NCBI GenBank assembly: GCA_015680685.1
Contig: MNCI01002932.1
Coordinates: 738,829-802,828, forward strand
Reading direction: 5' to 3'
DNA from: Gnetum montanum
Taxonomy: Eukaryota; Streptophyta; Gnetopsida; Gnetales; Gnetaceae
Length of the DNA stretch: 64,000 bases
The position numbers and the translations under genes were made by a program. Under the pieces are notes generated by a model. The model ran no database searches. It was given only the letters and a program-made list of their open reading frames with translations, and was not told the DNA's origin. Within the stretch, counting starts at the first letter, position 1. Every line of letters begins with the position of its first letter. Positions 12,001-22,829 of this stretch are shown piece after piece.

Positions 12001-13340
12001 AACCAAAACCAAAAACGAAAATGAACAAACAAATACAATATGATGCCAAATATGTTACGTAAAACAAGTCCCGAGAATATTTCCAAAACAATACAGAATT
12101 TGCAGTTGCACTGAGATTGAAAAAGAGCCAGAAACCTAGAATATAGAATAGTGTTTTTAAATCAGCCGGTAGCATAACATGAAAGCGAATCTACTAACGT
12201 AACATAAACATCAGATAGATCGATATTTTTCCGTTATGAATAGTTGATGATTAGTATAGATGGAAACGTATTGGCGAAAAGACAAAATGCAACTAGGCAA
12301 ACTTTGAAAAGTACAACGCTAGATTTGCATCACATAGGATAAAACACATCGGTTCCATCTCAAATGAAGATTTGAGAACGTAAATATAGTTTATACCTCA
12401 GAAACCCAAGGAGTGCACGCAGCGCAAGTAAAAGCAAAGAGATTTGGCATATTGATTTGGAAATCAACATCCAGATCCAGAAATAAATCCAAAAGAAAAC
12501 CATACTTGCGTCAGCCGTCAGGTATAATCAGTAATTGCTAATCCAGAAGCAATAATGATAAAAAGGATCGATACCCAGACGTTAAATGCTCATTCTATCA
12601 CGTCAGGGGAAGCCCAACCTCTTTTAAATTATTATGTCCAGGCTCAGCCACAATTACCTTAATCACCCCAAATAATAGTCCGACTATTAAACTCAAACAG
12701 GACAACAAAACAATCTCAACATAGGAAAAGCAAGCACAGTGATCCTTTTAAAAATAAAATTCAAACATTGCGGATCCAATATACTAATACTAACCTTGGA
12801 GCTCTCCTGGGGAGCTCTGTTTTCCATGCTCATAAGTTGTTCTTGGCTTCCATTGTTCAGTACTGTCCTTCTTAGGGGAACCACATTAGAGCTGCTCTGC
12901 CCTTGAATTGACAATTCCATAGGAATTGGCGCGGGAAGCTCAACCATATTAGAGCTGCTGTTTGGTAGAACAGCATTGTGCAGCTGGTTTGAGCGGTACT
13001 CTCTCAAACCCAAATCTGAAGCAAAAAGCGGAGCAGCAGGAACATTCATATTCACATTTCTGTGCACCGTGTTCATGTTTATGTTCATGTTCATAGGCAC
13101 AGGCATGGGCACTTGCAGAGGCATATCATGGCTATTACGCATACTCATGTTCATGGGTAGCTGCGGAACAATGTTGCGTGGCATGCCCATGTTCATGTTT
13201 ATGACAGGATCCATAAAAGCTGGTGCAGCAAAGTTTTCATGGACAAACATTTGCTGGTGCGGATGCTGCTGCCGCTGCTGCTGCATGTTATAAGAAAGTT
13301 CGCAGAGTTGCTTGAGGTCTGCCTTGGACAGAAGTGACAT
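9086..13340 (-). CDS. bHLH transcription factor, subfamily XII-like (BEE/CIB/HBI type)
   Basis: Six coding exons on the minus strand, all joined in phase 0: 13340-12795, 11879-11670, 11509-11450, 9652-9584, 9421-9350 and 9211-9086, giving 360 residues. The first ATG of the long first exon is used; the frame stays open upstream without an ATG. Residues 1-182 are Gln- and Met-rich (MNM repeats). Exon 2 ends with the basic region RAKRGIATDSHSTTER, keeping the His-Glu-Arg pattern for E-box/G-box binding. Exon 3 is helix 1, exon 4 is loop plus helix 2 (AILDEIINYIQCLQR), and exon 5 is a zipper-like extension. Boundaries at ER| and before VKG match subfamily XII. Odd points: two residues are missing between RR and helix 1, and exon 5 ends at a GC donor. 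An alternative last acceptor (9221) gives another frame with a stop at 9093. Predicted nuclear DNA-binding regulator. Confidence 0.8.
9653..11449 (-). other. Large third intron of the bHLH gene
   Basis: 1.8-kb intron with a GTAAAC donor (11449) and a TTGCAG acceptor (9653). It interrupts the HLH-coding sequence between helix 1 and the loop. Apart from a 16-base tandem duplication (10031-10062) and T-rich runs, I see no coding or RNA feature. Confidence 0.7.
10031..10062. repeat. 16-base tandem duplication in intron 3
   Basis: Two perfect head-to-tail copies of GTTAAGTTTTGGTTTA. Confidence 0.9.
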
Positions 13341-14541
13341 ATTGTTGGAGATCAAAGGAGGAAAGAAGCTACCACTGAGAAGAGCAAAATGCAGGACACC
13401 CAAGCCCCAAAAATGCACCAGCGATCAAACTTAACTGAACCGGGAAAAGAAAGATTTGATCCCACCTACACGGATCAATTTAACTATCTTGTTGGTACAA
13501 ACTCAGATCCAAAACCAGAAGAGTTTTTGTGGGCAGAATACAGCTCCTGCTCCAGCAAAACAGGCAAAGTAACCAGAGTATGTCAATGCAGATCTATCTT
13601 ATAAAGCTACACAGAATGTGTTTCAACCGATAACAGTAAGCCACGGACATTGCTCGACCTCGACCAACCACAAACCTGAAAATTGGCGGTCAAAGCTAAG
13701 TAATCTGTTTCCAAGGAACATTTGCTGCTAAGAATAATTAAAACTAAATATTAACAAATTTCCGAGGACAAGCAACTTCAACCAAGATTTACCATCCAAG
13801 GCAAGGAAAATGCGAAGTCAGATTCCATCATACTGTGCATGAAACTTTGCAACGCAGCTCATGAGAGAATAACTTAACACCTTAGATTTGCTTGCCACGC
13901 TTGAAACCCTAAAACTGTATGTATGGCAAGATCGCACGGAGCATGTTTTCCGTTGTCGGATTTTCAATTGCTAATTACCAATGGTATGGTGGAACTGCAG
14001 ATCTCCAACCTCCACTTGCATGAACGTATAAACTACAATCTTGAATCTATTTGATTTCTTATGGGTTTTATCACTGTATGTTATGAAGTTTGGTGGAATA
14101 ATTAAGTGGTACTGGTGGTAGTAAAATCCAGATTGCATATAGATGATGATTTAACTTTAACTTTTTATATTAATGATTAAAGAGAATTCATGTAACCGAA
14201 TCTTTGTTAGAAGAAAGCTAAGATAATAATGAGATTGATAGTAACATCATCAACGGATCTGTCCTAATAACATGGTTATTAACTGTGTACAGTAAACAAG
14301 CCGCAGGCAGTTATCACAAATGTTCACATGAGCAACAGTTATTTTTATTTTACCCCAAGCAGCGCTGATCTCATCTTATTTGGCAAAATGCAGTCCCCAA
14401 TGTAGTTATAATTAAATTTTTAAATTTCCAAAACAGTGGCTAAGAATGTTAACCCTGGCCGCATATGGTTCGAACATGGATTTCAAGGTTTCAACGGGGT
14501 AAAAATTAGTTGTGGCGGTTAACATTTTTGTGTATTTAGCA
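13341..14541 (-). promoter_or_regulatory. 5' UTR and proximal promoter region of the bHLH gene
   Basis: About 1.2 kb upstream of the predicted start without a convincing coding region. A GTAAAT donor-like site near 13791 on the minus strand would fit a 5' UTR intron, but no transcript evidence can be seen. Short open frames here are not supported. Confidence 0.35.
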
Positions 14542-14606
14542 CACGTGCAGATTTCGTGTTTTGTATTTTCAAACCGCTCATGTGCGGATCTCGTGTTTGC
14601 TATTTA
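14542..14606. promoter_or_regulatory. Direct repeat with G-box and E-box upstream of the bHLH gene
   Basis: Two 28-base near-identical copies (14542-14569 and 14579-14606). The first starts with the G-box CACGTG and the second with the E-box CATGTG, each followed by a GAT-TCGTGTTT stretch. These are the kinds of site that bHLH proteins of this subfamily bind. The position, about 1.2 kb upstream of the start codon, suggests a regulatory module; autoregulation is inference. Confidence 0.45.
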
Positions 14607-16572
14607 AAACCAAATTCTTGCAGCTAATTTGACCACCTTAGCACCCTTCTTCTCTGCATCGGGCCCTCTTGAAACCGCTTGCCTCGTGCGCTTCAGATAA
14701 GCGTGGTTTTATTTATTGAATCAAGGTTGGTATCGATCGACAGCAGGGAGTTGATTAAACCCTGCGTTTTCTTCTAACTTGGCTTTATGATGTCCTAAGC
14801 ATGGCAGTGCAGTGTGTTAACGCGATGCTAAGCTATCGTAATTATTCTAGCATAATGTTGGTCACAGCGCAGATGAAAAAATTTATGCGTTTTTCGCTAA
14901 TACACAGACATGAGACATGGCGGAACTTGATACATGGAAAACTGTAATACATATGTGAAAACTTGCAATTTTTTTCCTACCCGGTCTCGCAAAACAAAAA
15001 AGCAGCTGAAGCAGCAGCCATTTCATTCCAAGTACAAATATTCATTACCATTAGCAGCAATCATTTGTAGGACGCGCAACAGATAATTATTTTCTGAAGA
15101 GCTATCTTTTTACCATACCCGCAACTTTTATAAATCAAGAAAGTGAGGGGAAAGCAGCCGATATCTTAAGAAAGCACTATGTTGAATAAAGAAAAAGCGC
15201 AAACAATTATCTTAAACTGAAATTGCATTTGATCTCAAAGCTTTATCAACATTATCTTAAACTGAATTCAAAAAATTCCACCACATCCTTATTGCTGCAA
15301 CTTGTTCTTATAATAGAATGCTTATTATTCTGGTTGTTCTTATGATAATATATTCCTCATTCTGGTTAGTTCTATTTATAAAATGTTTTTAATATATATG
15401 TTTTGGCCTAAAAGCTTTGAATACTTATGGCTTAAAATTTATTTAAATCTAAAATTATCTTTAATATATTTATCGTGTTTACTTTATTTGCAGAAAAATT
15501 GATGGAATGTTTTTAATGATATGGATGAGTTTATTAAGAGAATTTTTATGCACCAATTTTGTTACATCAATGTATAAACTAAAGTTTCAATGTTTGTTAT
15601 TTTACATAAAAGTCAAACTTTATTACAAGGAATGGTGGAGATTTCCACGCTAAAATATCTTCTGAAATATTGTTTAAAATCAAATATACAAGATGCATCT
15701 AGGCTCTATATCGAAAAGTATAATAGTTATTCTATTTCATGAATGGAAGAAATAGTATGATTTAATTGCCCAACAAATGTAAGTGATTTATCTTTTATTA
15801 TTAACTTCAAAATATTGTTAAGATATAATATCGTTTGACTATTCATTTTATCATTGCAGGGACTAATATTCACTACAAGGGATATGAAAAAGTGGAATCT
15901 TAAGACTTTTTTTTTATAATTATCTACGTTTGTTGCTCAAATCATAGCTTATTATCTCTTGAACTTATTTTATATTCCTCCAACTTATTTTGTTACATTT
16001 ATGTAAAAAATTTGAATCAAATTAGTTTCAAGTTCAGTAGAATGAGTTTTGAGTTTAGTGAAGTGTTTCTAAAGTTAAGAAAATAATACAATATTGATCA
16101 TGAATTGAAACTATGTTTGAATTGTAATTGACATTAAAATGGTATTTCATAGGATTAGCATTTTTCATACATCTCCAAATAGAATACTTCTCATACATCA
16201 ACTATTTCAACAACACTATTGATAGGTATTTTTTCTCTATGTGGTTTTCTAGTTATTAGCCTTATAGTTTGGTTCTTTTTAAGATAGGTGACCAATGTAA
16301 TATCAATACCCATTTTTACTATTATTTGATCTCCATTTGTGAAATTATTGATTATAGAATTGCACATGGCCACTCAAAATTTTAGTGAAACTTATCTTAA
16401 TTGGCCAAGAGAGGTATAAACAAGTCTATTCTAGAGAACAAGTCACAATAAGAGACTAGCTATTAGGGTGTTTTTACTTTTTGATGAAGATAGTTCTAAG
16501 AATGAGGTATCCTCTTATGATTTCAAAGCCTTAGTTATGTCATACATAAACAATTGTCCTCATACATAAACA
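14607..16572. other. Unassigned host or decayed repeat DNA
   Basis: From 15280 on the sequence is strongly AT-rich. Two short coding-like stretches overlap near 16191-16570. One is a minus frame of 60 codons ending EKIPINSVVEIVDV. The other is a plus frame from the ATG at 16371 with two TAA/TAG stops and an acidic DEDSSKNEVSSYD stretch. Neither matches a family I can name. Intron-like borders (GTAAGTG near 15779, TTGCAG near 15860) are also visible but prove nothing. Confidence 0.3.
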
Positions 16573-17127
16573 ATGCAGCATACACTTAGCTTTACTGTTT
16601 TACTTAGCATAATTCTTACTGTTTTCCTAGTTTAATCCTTTACATTTCCATGTACTTTATTTTCATTGTTCATAGTAAAGCGGAATGAGTATGACTAGTT
16701 TCGAGCATTAAGTATAATCGTTTGGTAACACAGTAGTGGTTTCACTTAATTTGCTCAATAGTGAACTCACTTGGTAATCCCAGTAATGGTTACATGAGCC
16801 CAAGGCATGTACAACAGGCCAAGAATGGATGATCATCACTCTAGGTTAGAGTAGATTGTTTTACTGTTTTCCTTAGACTTAATACTATTTTCACACTTTA
16901 CCTTCATAGCTAGGAGTTATGGCCTACCAACATCAATATATCATACACCTCACTAAGAGCTAAACCATATGCATAGATTATACTAGCTCCACATGGGAAG
17001 ACAATGATCTTGAACTTCAACTAATTACTAGCATAATCACATTGCCTTGTCCATGGAATTCGATCAAGCTATGCGTGAACACTGGTATCTCATATGGTTG
17101 GGTATTGGACTACTCCATTGCTTATCA
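16573..17127 (+). repeat. Truncated 5' LTR of element C
   Basis: Aligns with the last 550 bases of the 3' LTR (about 26043-26591), with shared words such as GCAGCATACACTTAGCTTTA. The promoter half is absent: the alignment starts abruptly after a duplicated CATACATAAACAAT word. It ends TTATCA before the primer-binding site. Confidence 0.8.
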
Positions 17128-17148
17128 TTAGCACCATTACTAGGGACA
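17128..17148 (+). other. Primer-binding site of element C
   Basis: TTAGCACCATTACTAGGGACA directly after the LTR; C/T-decayed form of the box seen in A, B and EG. Confidence 0.65.
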
Positions 17149-17262
17149 AGTTAATGTATGCTTAGTAATTGATTTCACAAAGTTCATTATACCTAAAACA
17201 CCAAGTCAAACTTTATAATTCTAATACAAAGCACACTTAAAATAAAAATCTAAAAGTACAAA

Positions 17263-19800
17263 ATGGCTTCAAACAAGAATACATCACCTAACAAGGAACT
17301 ACGAAGAAGCAGTGATAGAATCGAAGAAGAAGAAGACTGAAGTATGCCAATGTAGACAAGGATCTCATATGCTCATTGTGATCCTTACTATCCCAATTTC
17401 ATGTTCATCTTCCATCAAGATGGCCAGTTAAGATGGAGGGATCTTAAAGGAAACATTGTTCTACCACCAAAACGTTCAACACACCTTATGCTCCAAATTG
17501 CTCTAAAAGGGATGAAACTAAGTGAAGCAATTGAAGGGTATCATGAAACCAAACACATGACCCAACCATATGAACCTATTGATGAGCAGTTAAGAAAGGA
17601 TCATGCCATGGAGGCAAGACATGAATAAGACAAAGGAAACATAGTTAATTCTATTGTTGTCTTGGAGGAACTTGATGGAGATGTGTTCATCATTGAACAA
17701 CTCCATCACAATCATGAGTTCTAGTCACAAACGCTTGTCATTCGATTAGATGAACCTGTCAAGAATAAACCTCACTCCAAATTAGAAAAGATACTTATGT
17801 AGAAGGAAAAAGACTCAAGGCGCAAGTATGACTCAAGTCCAAGGATTCCTACTAGGTCTCATAGAGAAGAACATTAGAGTCATCATAGGAGGACAAGCTC
17901 GCACCATTCTCCTACTGTCTCAATTGCATCTTCATGATCTTTAGAAGACTCTAAAAAAAGGAGACAAAGGTATAGAGACCATGATAGGGAAGAAAGGAGA
18001 ACTCATGACCACCATGACTATCATGACCATTACGCAAGAAATTCTAATTTGGAAGATGAAGAGTATGAGTAGCGCAAACACAAGGATCATAGAAATTATG
18101 AAAGAGATGAGCACAAAAGGGGGTACTACTACAATAGAGTGTATGAACCTAATCAAGATGATGAACCCCTAATGACAACTTGTAGCATGATCAACATTCA
18201 GGAACCTATTCACATCCTAACCAAGCACATGAGGGATAGCCAAATCAAATGGCTCAACATGAACAACATGCCAAGATTTGAAGGTAACTACAATGCTAAT
18301 ATGCAACATCACCTTCAAGCTTTCCACAATGCTTGCATCCTACAAAATATTCAAAGTGATTGGCAAAAGCTAAAGTTGTTTCCCAGAATACTTGTGAAGG
18401 AAGCAGAAGGTTGGTACATATCATTAGAACTTGAATTAATCAAATGCTAAAGTACCCTGCTAGAAATCTTCAACAATAAATACCAAACTTACTCACAGGT
18501 GTCTAACTTATGAAAACAAATCTAGGGATGGAAGCAATGGACTTATGAAACCCTTGATGTAGCAATGGATAGATACTATTCACTATTGCACAAATGCCCA
18601 AACCATGGATTTTCACCAAGGGAACAGCTCAAGAACATTGTAGATGGGTTGCAGAGCAAAACCAAAGAAACTCTTAGGGTTTGTGCCAAGGAAGATTATA
18701 AAAACTAACTACCCATCACATCCAGAGATTAATCGAACAAGTTGCAAAGAAGGAAGTAGAACTTAAGAAGAGAGAGTCAACTAAAGAATATAACAGAGAC
18801 CCATCAATTAGAAAGAAAGATGTGTGGCTATATGACAAGCAAGAGGATGAAAACTTGGAAGATGTTATAAAAAAAAACACTCTACCTATTCAAAAATTAG
18901 TCAATGATATAGCAGCTAAGGTAGAGAAAGTTTGGGATTTAGTGAATGAAAAGTTTGCTACAGCCCTAAAGATTATGAAAAAAAAGGTTGAAAAAGCACT
19001 TAATAGGGGCAAGGAAAGGAAGAAGAAAAGAGCCAATGGACAAGAAATTTATAAGCACAAAGGAAAAGTTGCTACCATTGAAGGGTACACTAACTCCAAT
19101 TCAGAGGAAGAGGAAGGATGCAATGTGTGCCAGTATGAACATCGTAAGGGATGTTGTCTTGTTATGGTCCACTTGCAAGAATCTAAGGTATATGCACTCA
19201 ATCCAAGCTTCATTTAAATGCAGATGCCCAGAAGACTACCTTATCCTCAAGGTAATATCAAGCAAACTTTCCAACTAACATATTACCTAAGAAAAGCCTA
19301 CCCTCAACCATAGGAGCAATATCAACAACAATGGCAGCAATCGTAGACATTGGCAATGCCACCACCAAGGCAACAATATCCATACAAACAACCAAACCCT
19401 TATGGATATTACATTCAACATCCAATATCTCTAGGAAACACATCCATTCAAACCTCTTCTCCTTATTATCCACTAGAATACATCAAACCTACTACTCCAA
19501 GGATGGTTCAAAGTCCTCATGTACATTTGCCAATAGCTGGCCTATCAAATTTCCCTTCCAATCCTTTGCCACCACGTCCACTGCCTGTTATGTAAGGGGA
19601 ATTACCTTCACAATCACAGTTGAGGGGAGTTGCAAGGGCAGTGCACATACAAGTAGAGGATCTTACCAACAACACTAAGGGCTAGACAAAGAAACATTCT
19701 TTCTTTAGGACAAGTCTTGAAAAAGCTAGTAGAGCTAGAACTTCATCAAGACCAACTTCTCCTACATCAAATCCACCTACCAATAACAAGCTTCTGACAT
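17263..19800 (+). pseudogene. Degenerate gag of element C
   Basis: Starts MASNKNTSPNKELRRSSDRI and is broken by several stops and frameshifts. It includes WRDLKGNIVLP near 17431, a charged His/Arg-rich linker (17870-18130), and the capsid core with LKLFPRILVKEAEGWY near 18373-18420. After further stops comes a long helical stretch from 18822. The knuckle C-X2-C-X3-H-X4-C is intact at 19119-19157 (CNVCQYEHRKGCC), followed by the conserved YALNPSF word and a Pro/Gln-rich tail. Stops such as TGA and TAG stand where element B reads Arg and Gln in VSNLRKQIQGW. Confidence 0.8.
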
Positions 19801-20269
19801 TGTTTAACAAAAACATGCAAACTGTCATGCTTATAGAAATAGTCATAGAATGGATTAAGGTAGGTCCACTCCCTAAGAAGAGAATTGATCTAGGAGTTCC
19901 TTTGATCTATTTATGAGTAGCTGGAAATTTTTCATACAAAGCTTTACTAGACTCAAGTTTTGGGGTGAATTTGATCTCCTATGAAACATATCAAGCATGG
20001 AACCTTTCATCATTAATGGAGTGCAATATCATATTAGAGCTTGCAAGTCAGTCTATTGGCATTCCTTTGGGACAAATTTAGGATGCGGTGACCACTATCA
20101 GTGGGTGATCTTATCCAAGAGACTTTCTTGTGACTGATGTAAAAAAATGAGAACAAGGAATTTTCAATTATCATGGGGAGGGCATGGCTTAGCACAATCA
20201 CTGCTAAGCATGAGAGATTTATCTACACAAATCTCTAAAGAAGATAAGCATGAAGTCATACACACGTAG
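19801..20269 (+). pseudogene. Protease remnant of element C
   Basis: Translation shows the aspartic protease active-site region as LLDSSFGVNLIS near 19948-19985, then IPLGQ, and the flap-distal part with RDFLVTDV and a frameshifted GRAWLST. The catalytic Asp is kept, but at least three stops or shifts break the frame. In complete relatives RT follows; here region X follows. Confidence 0.65.
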
Positions 20270-20749
20270 TGAATCCCATGCATTACTATTAAAAGAAAAG
20301 GGTGTAGTCATGGACCAATCATTCAAAACATCAACATAGTTACCATACTAGTCCACAACAATAATGAAAAACAAGTATGTGCAAAATAAAGAGCATGGAT
20401 CACCAAATCAAAAGACACCTTGTGGCCAACAACTGAGAACCTTCAACCATCCAAAAGATGCATGGAACAATTTGACTCATTGATTAATTCCCACTCTAAG
20501 AAAATGACTCCAACTATGTACCCAAAAGCAAAAATAATAAATCATAATGATACAACAATAGGAAAAGAAGCTAAGGACTTAGATGGTCAAAACTCAACTA
20601 CCATCAAGATCATATGGGATAATAATAGAAGAGTTAAATCAATAAAGATGGTAAGTGAACCACCTAATGTGTATGATCCAGGATACCTTGCAAGCATTTT
20701 CCGAACAATTGTCCATGAGTTCCATCGTGGGGGAGACACTATACCTTGA
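20270..20749 (+). pseudogene. Conserved region X of element C, function unknown
   Basis: The last 109 codons (20420-20749) are open and end at a TGA. The frame upstream aligns with B through KSKDT and a polar SKKMTPT stretch to VSEPPNVYDPG and a His/Phe-containing end. It takes the place of RT to integrase. The conservation between B and C, which are otherwise well diverged, suggests it was part of their common ancestor. No catalytic motif or membrane segment is visible. Confidence 0.55.
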
Positions 20750-22829
20750 TTCTAGATTTAATAACTACTTCTCCATTTTTTGTTTTTAATTATTTTTTCT
20801 TTTCTTGTTTCTTGATATAATTTTTTCCATTCTTTGACATCTTCTTATTCTTTCACATTTTTCATTTCTTAAATTTTTTATATTCTTTACATTTTTTGTT
20901 CTTTGATATTTTTCGTTCTCTACACCTTTGCACATAATTTTTGATTGTTAATAAGACACAATAAGAATATGGGCAAGATGTAGTCCAATAAGGTGAAGAT
21001 TTCTCTATGTTATCAAGTCATAAGGAATTGATTATCTGAATAATGATCCCACACCATCCATTCCATTAATAAGAGGCTCTTACCATGTCCATAATGATAT
21101 TCTTTTCTATCATACAACGAAGAATAAATCTGTGAACATTATGCTTGGATCAAAAAGTGAGAACCAAGTGGGAATGTAATGGGTGTGACATCAAGGGGAT
21201 TTGTGGATTCTCTTGGATTATTGTTGTGAGCTCTATCATGTTGCTAAGATTGTATTATATCCTTGTAGATCTAAGGAAATATGGGAGTAAGAGTAAAATA
21301 AGTGCTACCTTGAAAGGTTGACATAAAAAATATATAATAATAAGAGCACAAAATAAATTTTTGGAGGTCCCACTGGAAAGACATGTTACCCATGCCTAAA
21401 GGTAGGTAGCTTCTCAAAAATCTTAAAAATTAAAGAAGTTCCATGAATAAACTCCTCCCTTGGATAATACACCAAGTGACGATACTCCTTGTAACTATGG
21501 TAGTCTCACAATTGTAACTCCAAGAGATGAAACGATGCGATGTCACTAGAATGTGGTTTGGACTTGGTTTGAATCTTGGATAGAAATGCTAGTGATTACT
21601 TTAACCACTAATAAAACACAAGAATTCATTATGCCTATGATAAGATACCTCATGTCCCAATTTCTGCAATTCCTTCTAAGTCAATCTCATCTCACTATAA
21701 TAATAGTCATAACTTGTGATTTTGTGTAGCATAAAGTTATTTTCCCAATTTGGTAGTACTAACATGTGTGTTCTGCTAAATAGGTATGCATTACATTCAA
21801 CTCCTTAAGTGCCTAAGGACACTTTTAGGCATGGTTATACAAGGGCATTAAGGGTTGGAGCCTACTTTGGGGAGGAGCCACTTGTATAACTATTGTATCT
21901 TATACCTACCAATCAATTCCACATCATCTTGAGCCTTCCTACATCAATAAGAACTTTCCATATCATTTACACTTTCTGTTCTGCCAACATGAATTCATTA
22001 CCCTTCTTATCCATTTTATGAAGTTTCATAACCCAAGATTCCTTCTTTACACACTATTTGTGCTAAATGTTTGATGAAATATGCATCATCTATCATCCAA
22101 GACCCTCTGATTTTACTTTAACCTTCCTAAAATTCACTGAGAATTAATTTTTATCCTCAAAACTCAATGGAAAATGAAAAGTTTTGGGCCTCGATATCAA
22201 GTCCACCCCGATGTTAGACCCCCAATATCAAGTTTTCTCCAGTGTTAGATCCTCAATATCGGGTCTCACAAAAAATATAAATATGCAAAAACTTAGCTAA
22301 ATTTTCCATCTTTTTTCATTTGAGCCTAAGGGAGTTTTTTGAATTTTCTTTATTGATTTGAGCTCTAACCTCCTCACTTAAGCCATATCTTGCATGTTAC
22401 CACTTTGATTTTTATGATTTTCAAACCTATTTGATCTCAGAGTAGTCAACTTAGTCATGGGGAATGCTAGTGAAGAAAATTGGAGCTATTTTTTCAAAAA
22501 TTGCTAATGCACAAAAGGTATTTTAAGGGTAAGTATGAAAAGAAACATGAAATTTTGTAATGAAAAATCAATCATATTGACACCAAAATAGTTAAATAAT
22601 ACTCTTAAGGAACCATAACTATCATTACAAGCCATGAATATGGACAAATTAGACAATTGTGAAGGGTGATAAGAAAATCAACACTTATGGGGTAATCTTT
22701 TGAAATTTTTCTAACTTTGTAATTACAATAAATTAAGAACTAAACATAACTAAGGGTATGAGTAAGGTATGGAGCCATTAAGAATATATAAGAATACCTT
22801 AGTAATTCTAAATCCTTGATTAATTGTAG
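20750..22829 (+). other. Non-coding 3' region of element C
   Basis: No coding region. It starts with T-rich words (TTCTTTCACATTTTTCATTTC type, 20760-20935) mirrored in B. It then has the shared blocks GGTGTGACATCAAGGGGATT (about 21182), GACATGTTACCCATGCCTAA (about 21380) and GGGCATTAAGGG (21843-21854). The end leads into an ATG preceded by TAG at 22827-22832. Confidence 0.6.
21835..21889 (+). other. Inverted repeat around the GGGCATTAAGGG block, element C
   Basis: TTATACAAG (21835-21843) pairs perfectly with CTTGTATAA (21881-21889) over a 37-base loop that carries the conserved GGGCATTAAGGG and GAGCCTACTTTGGGGAGGAG words. The corresponding place in D pairs with different bases. Confidence 0.5.

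Noticed and set aside
11792-12175. Minus-strand open frame of 127 codons upstream of bHLH exon 2
   Set aside because: It lies mostly in intron 1, in another frame, with hydrophobic AT-rich content and no homology that I recognise.
12976-13293. Plus-strand open frame of 105 codons with many Phe/Met residues
   Set aside because: It is the antisense of the Met-rich first exon of the bHLH gene.
13341-13418. Longer N-terminus of the bHLH protein from 13418
   Set aside because: The frame is open, but the codon at 13418 is GTG, not ATG. The first ATG is at 13340.
16191-16570. Endogenous pararetrovirus fragment
   Set aside because: Considered because of the short coding-like pieces, but no diagnostic motif could be seen, so no such call is made.
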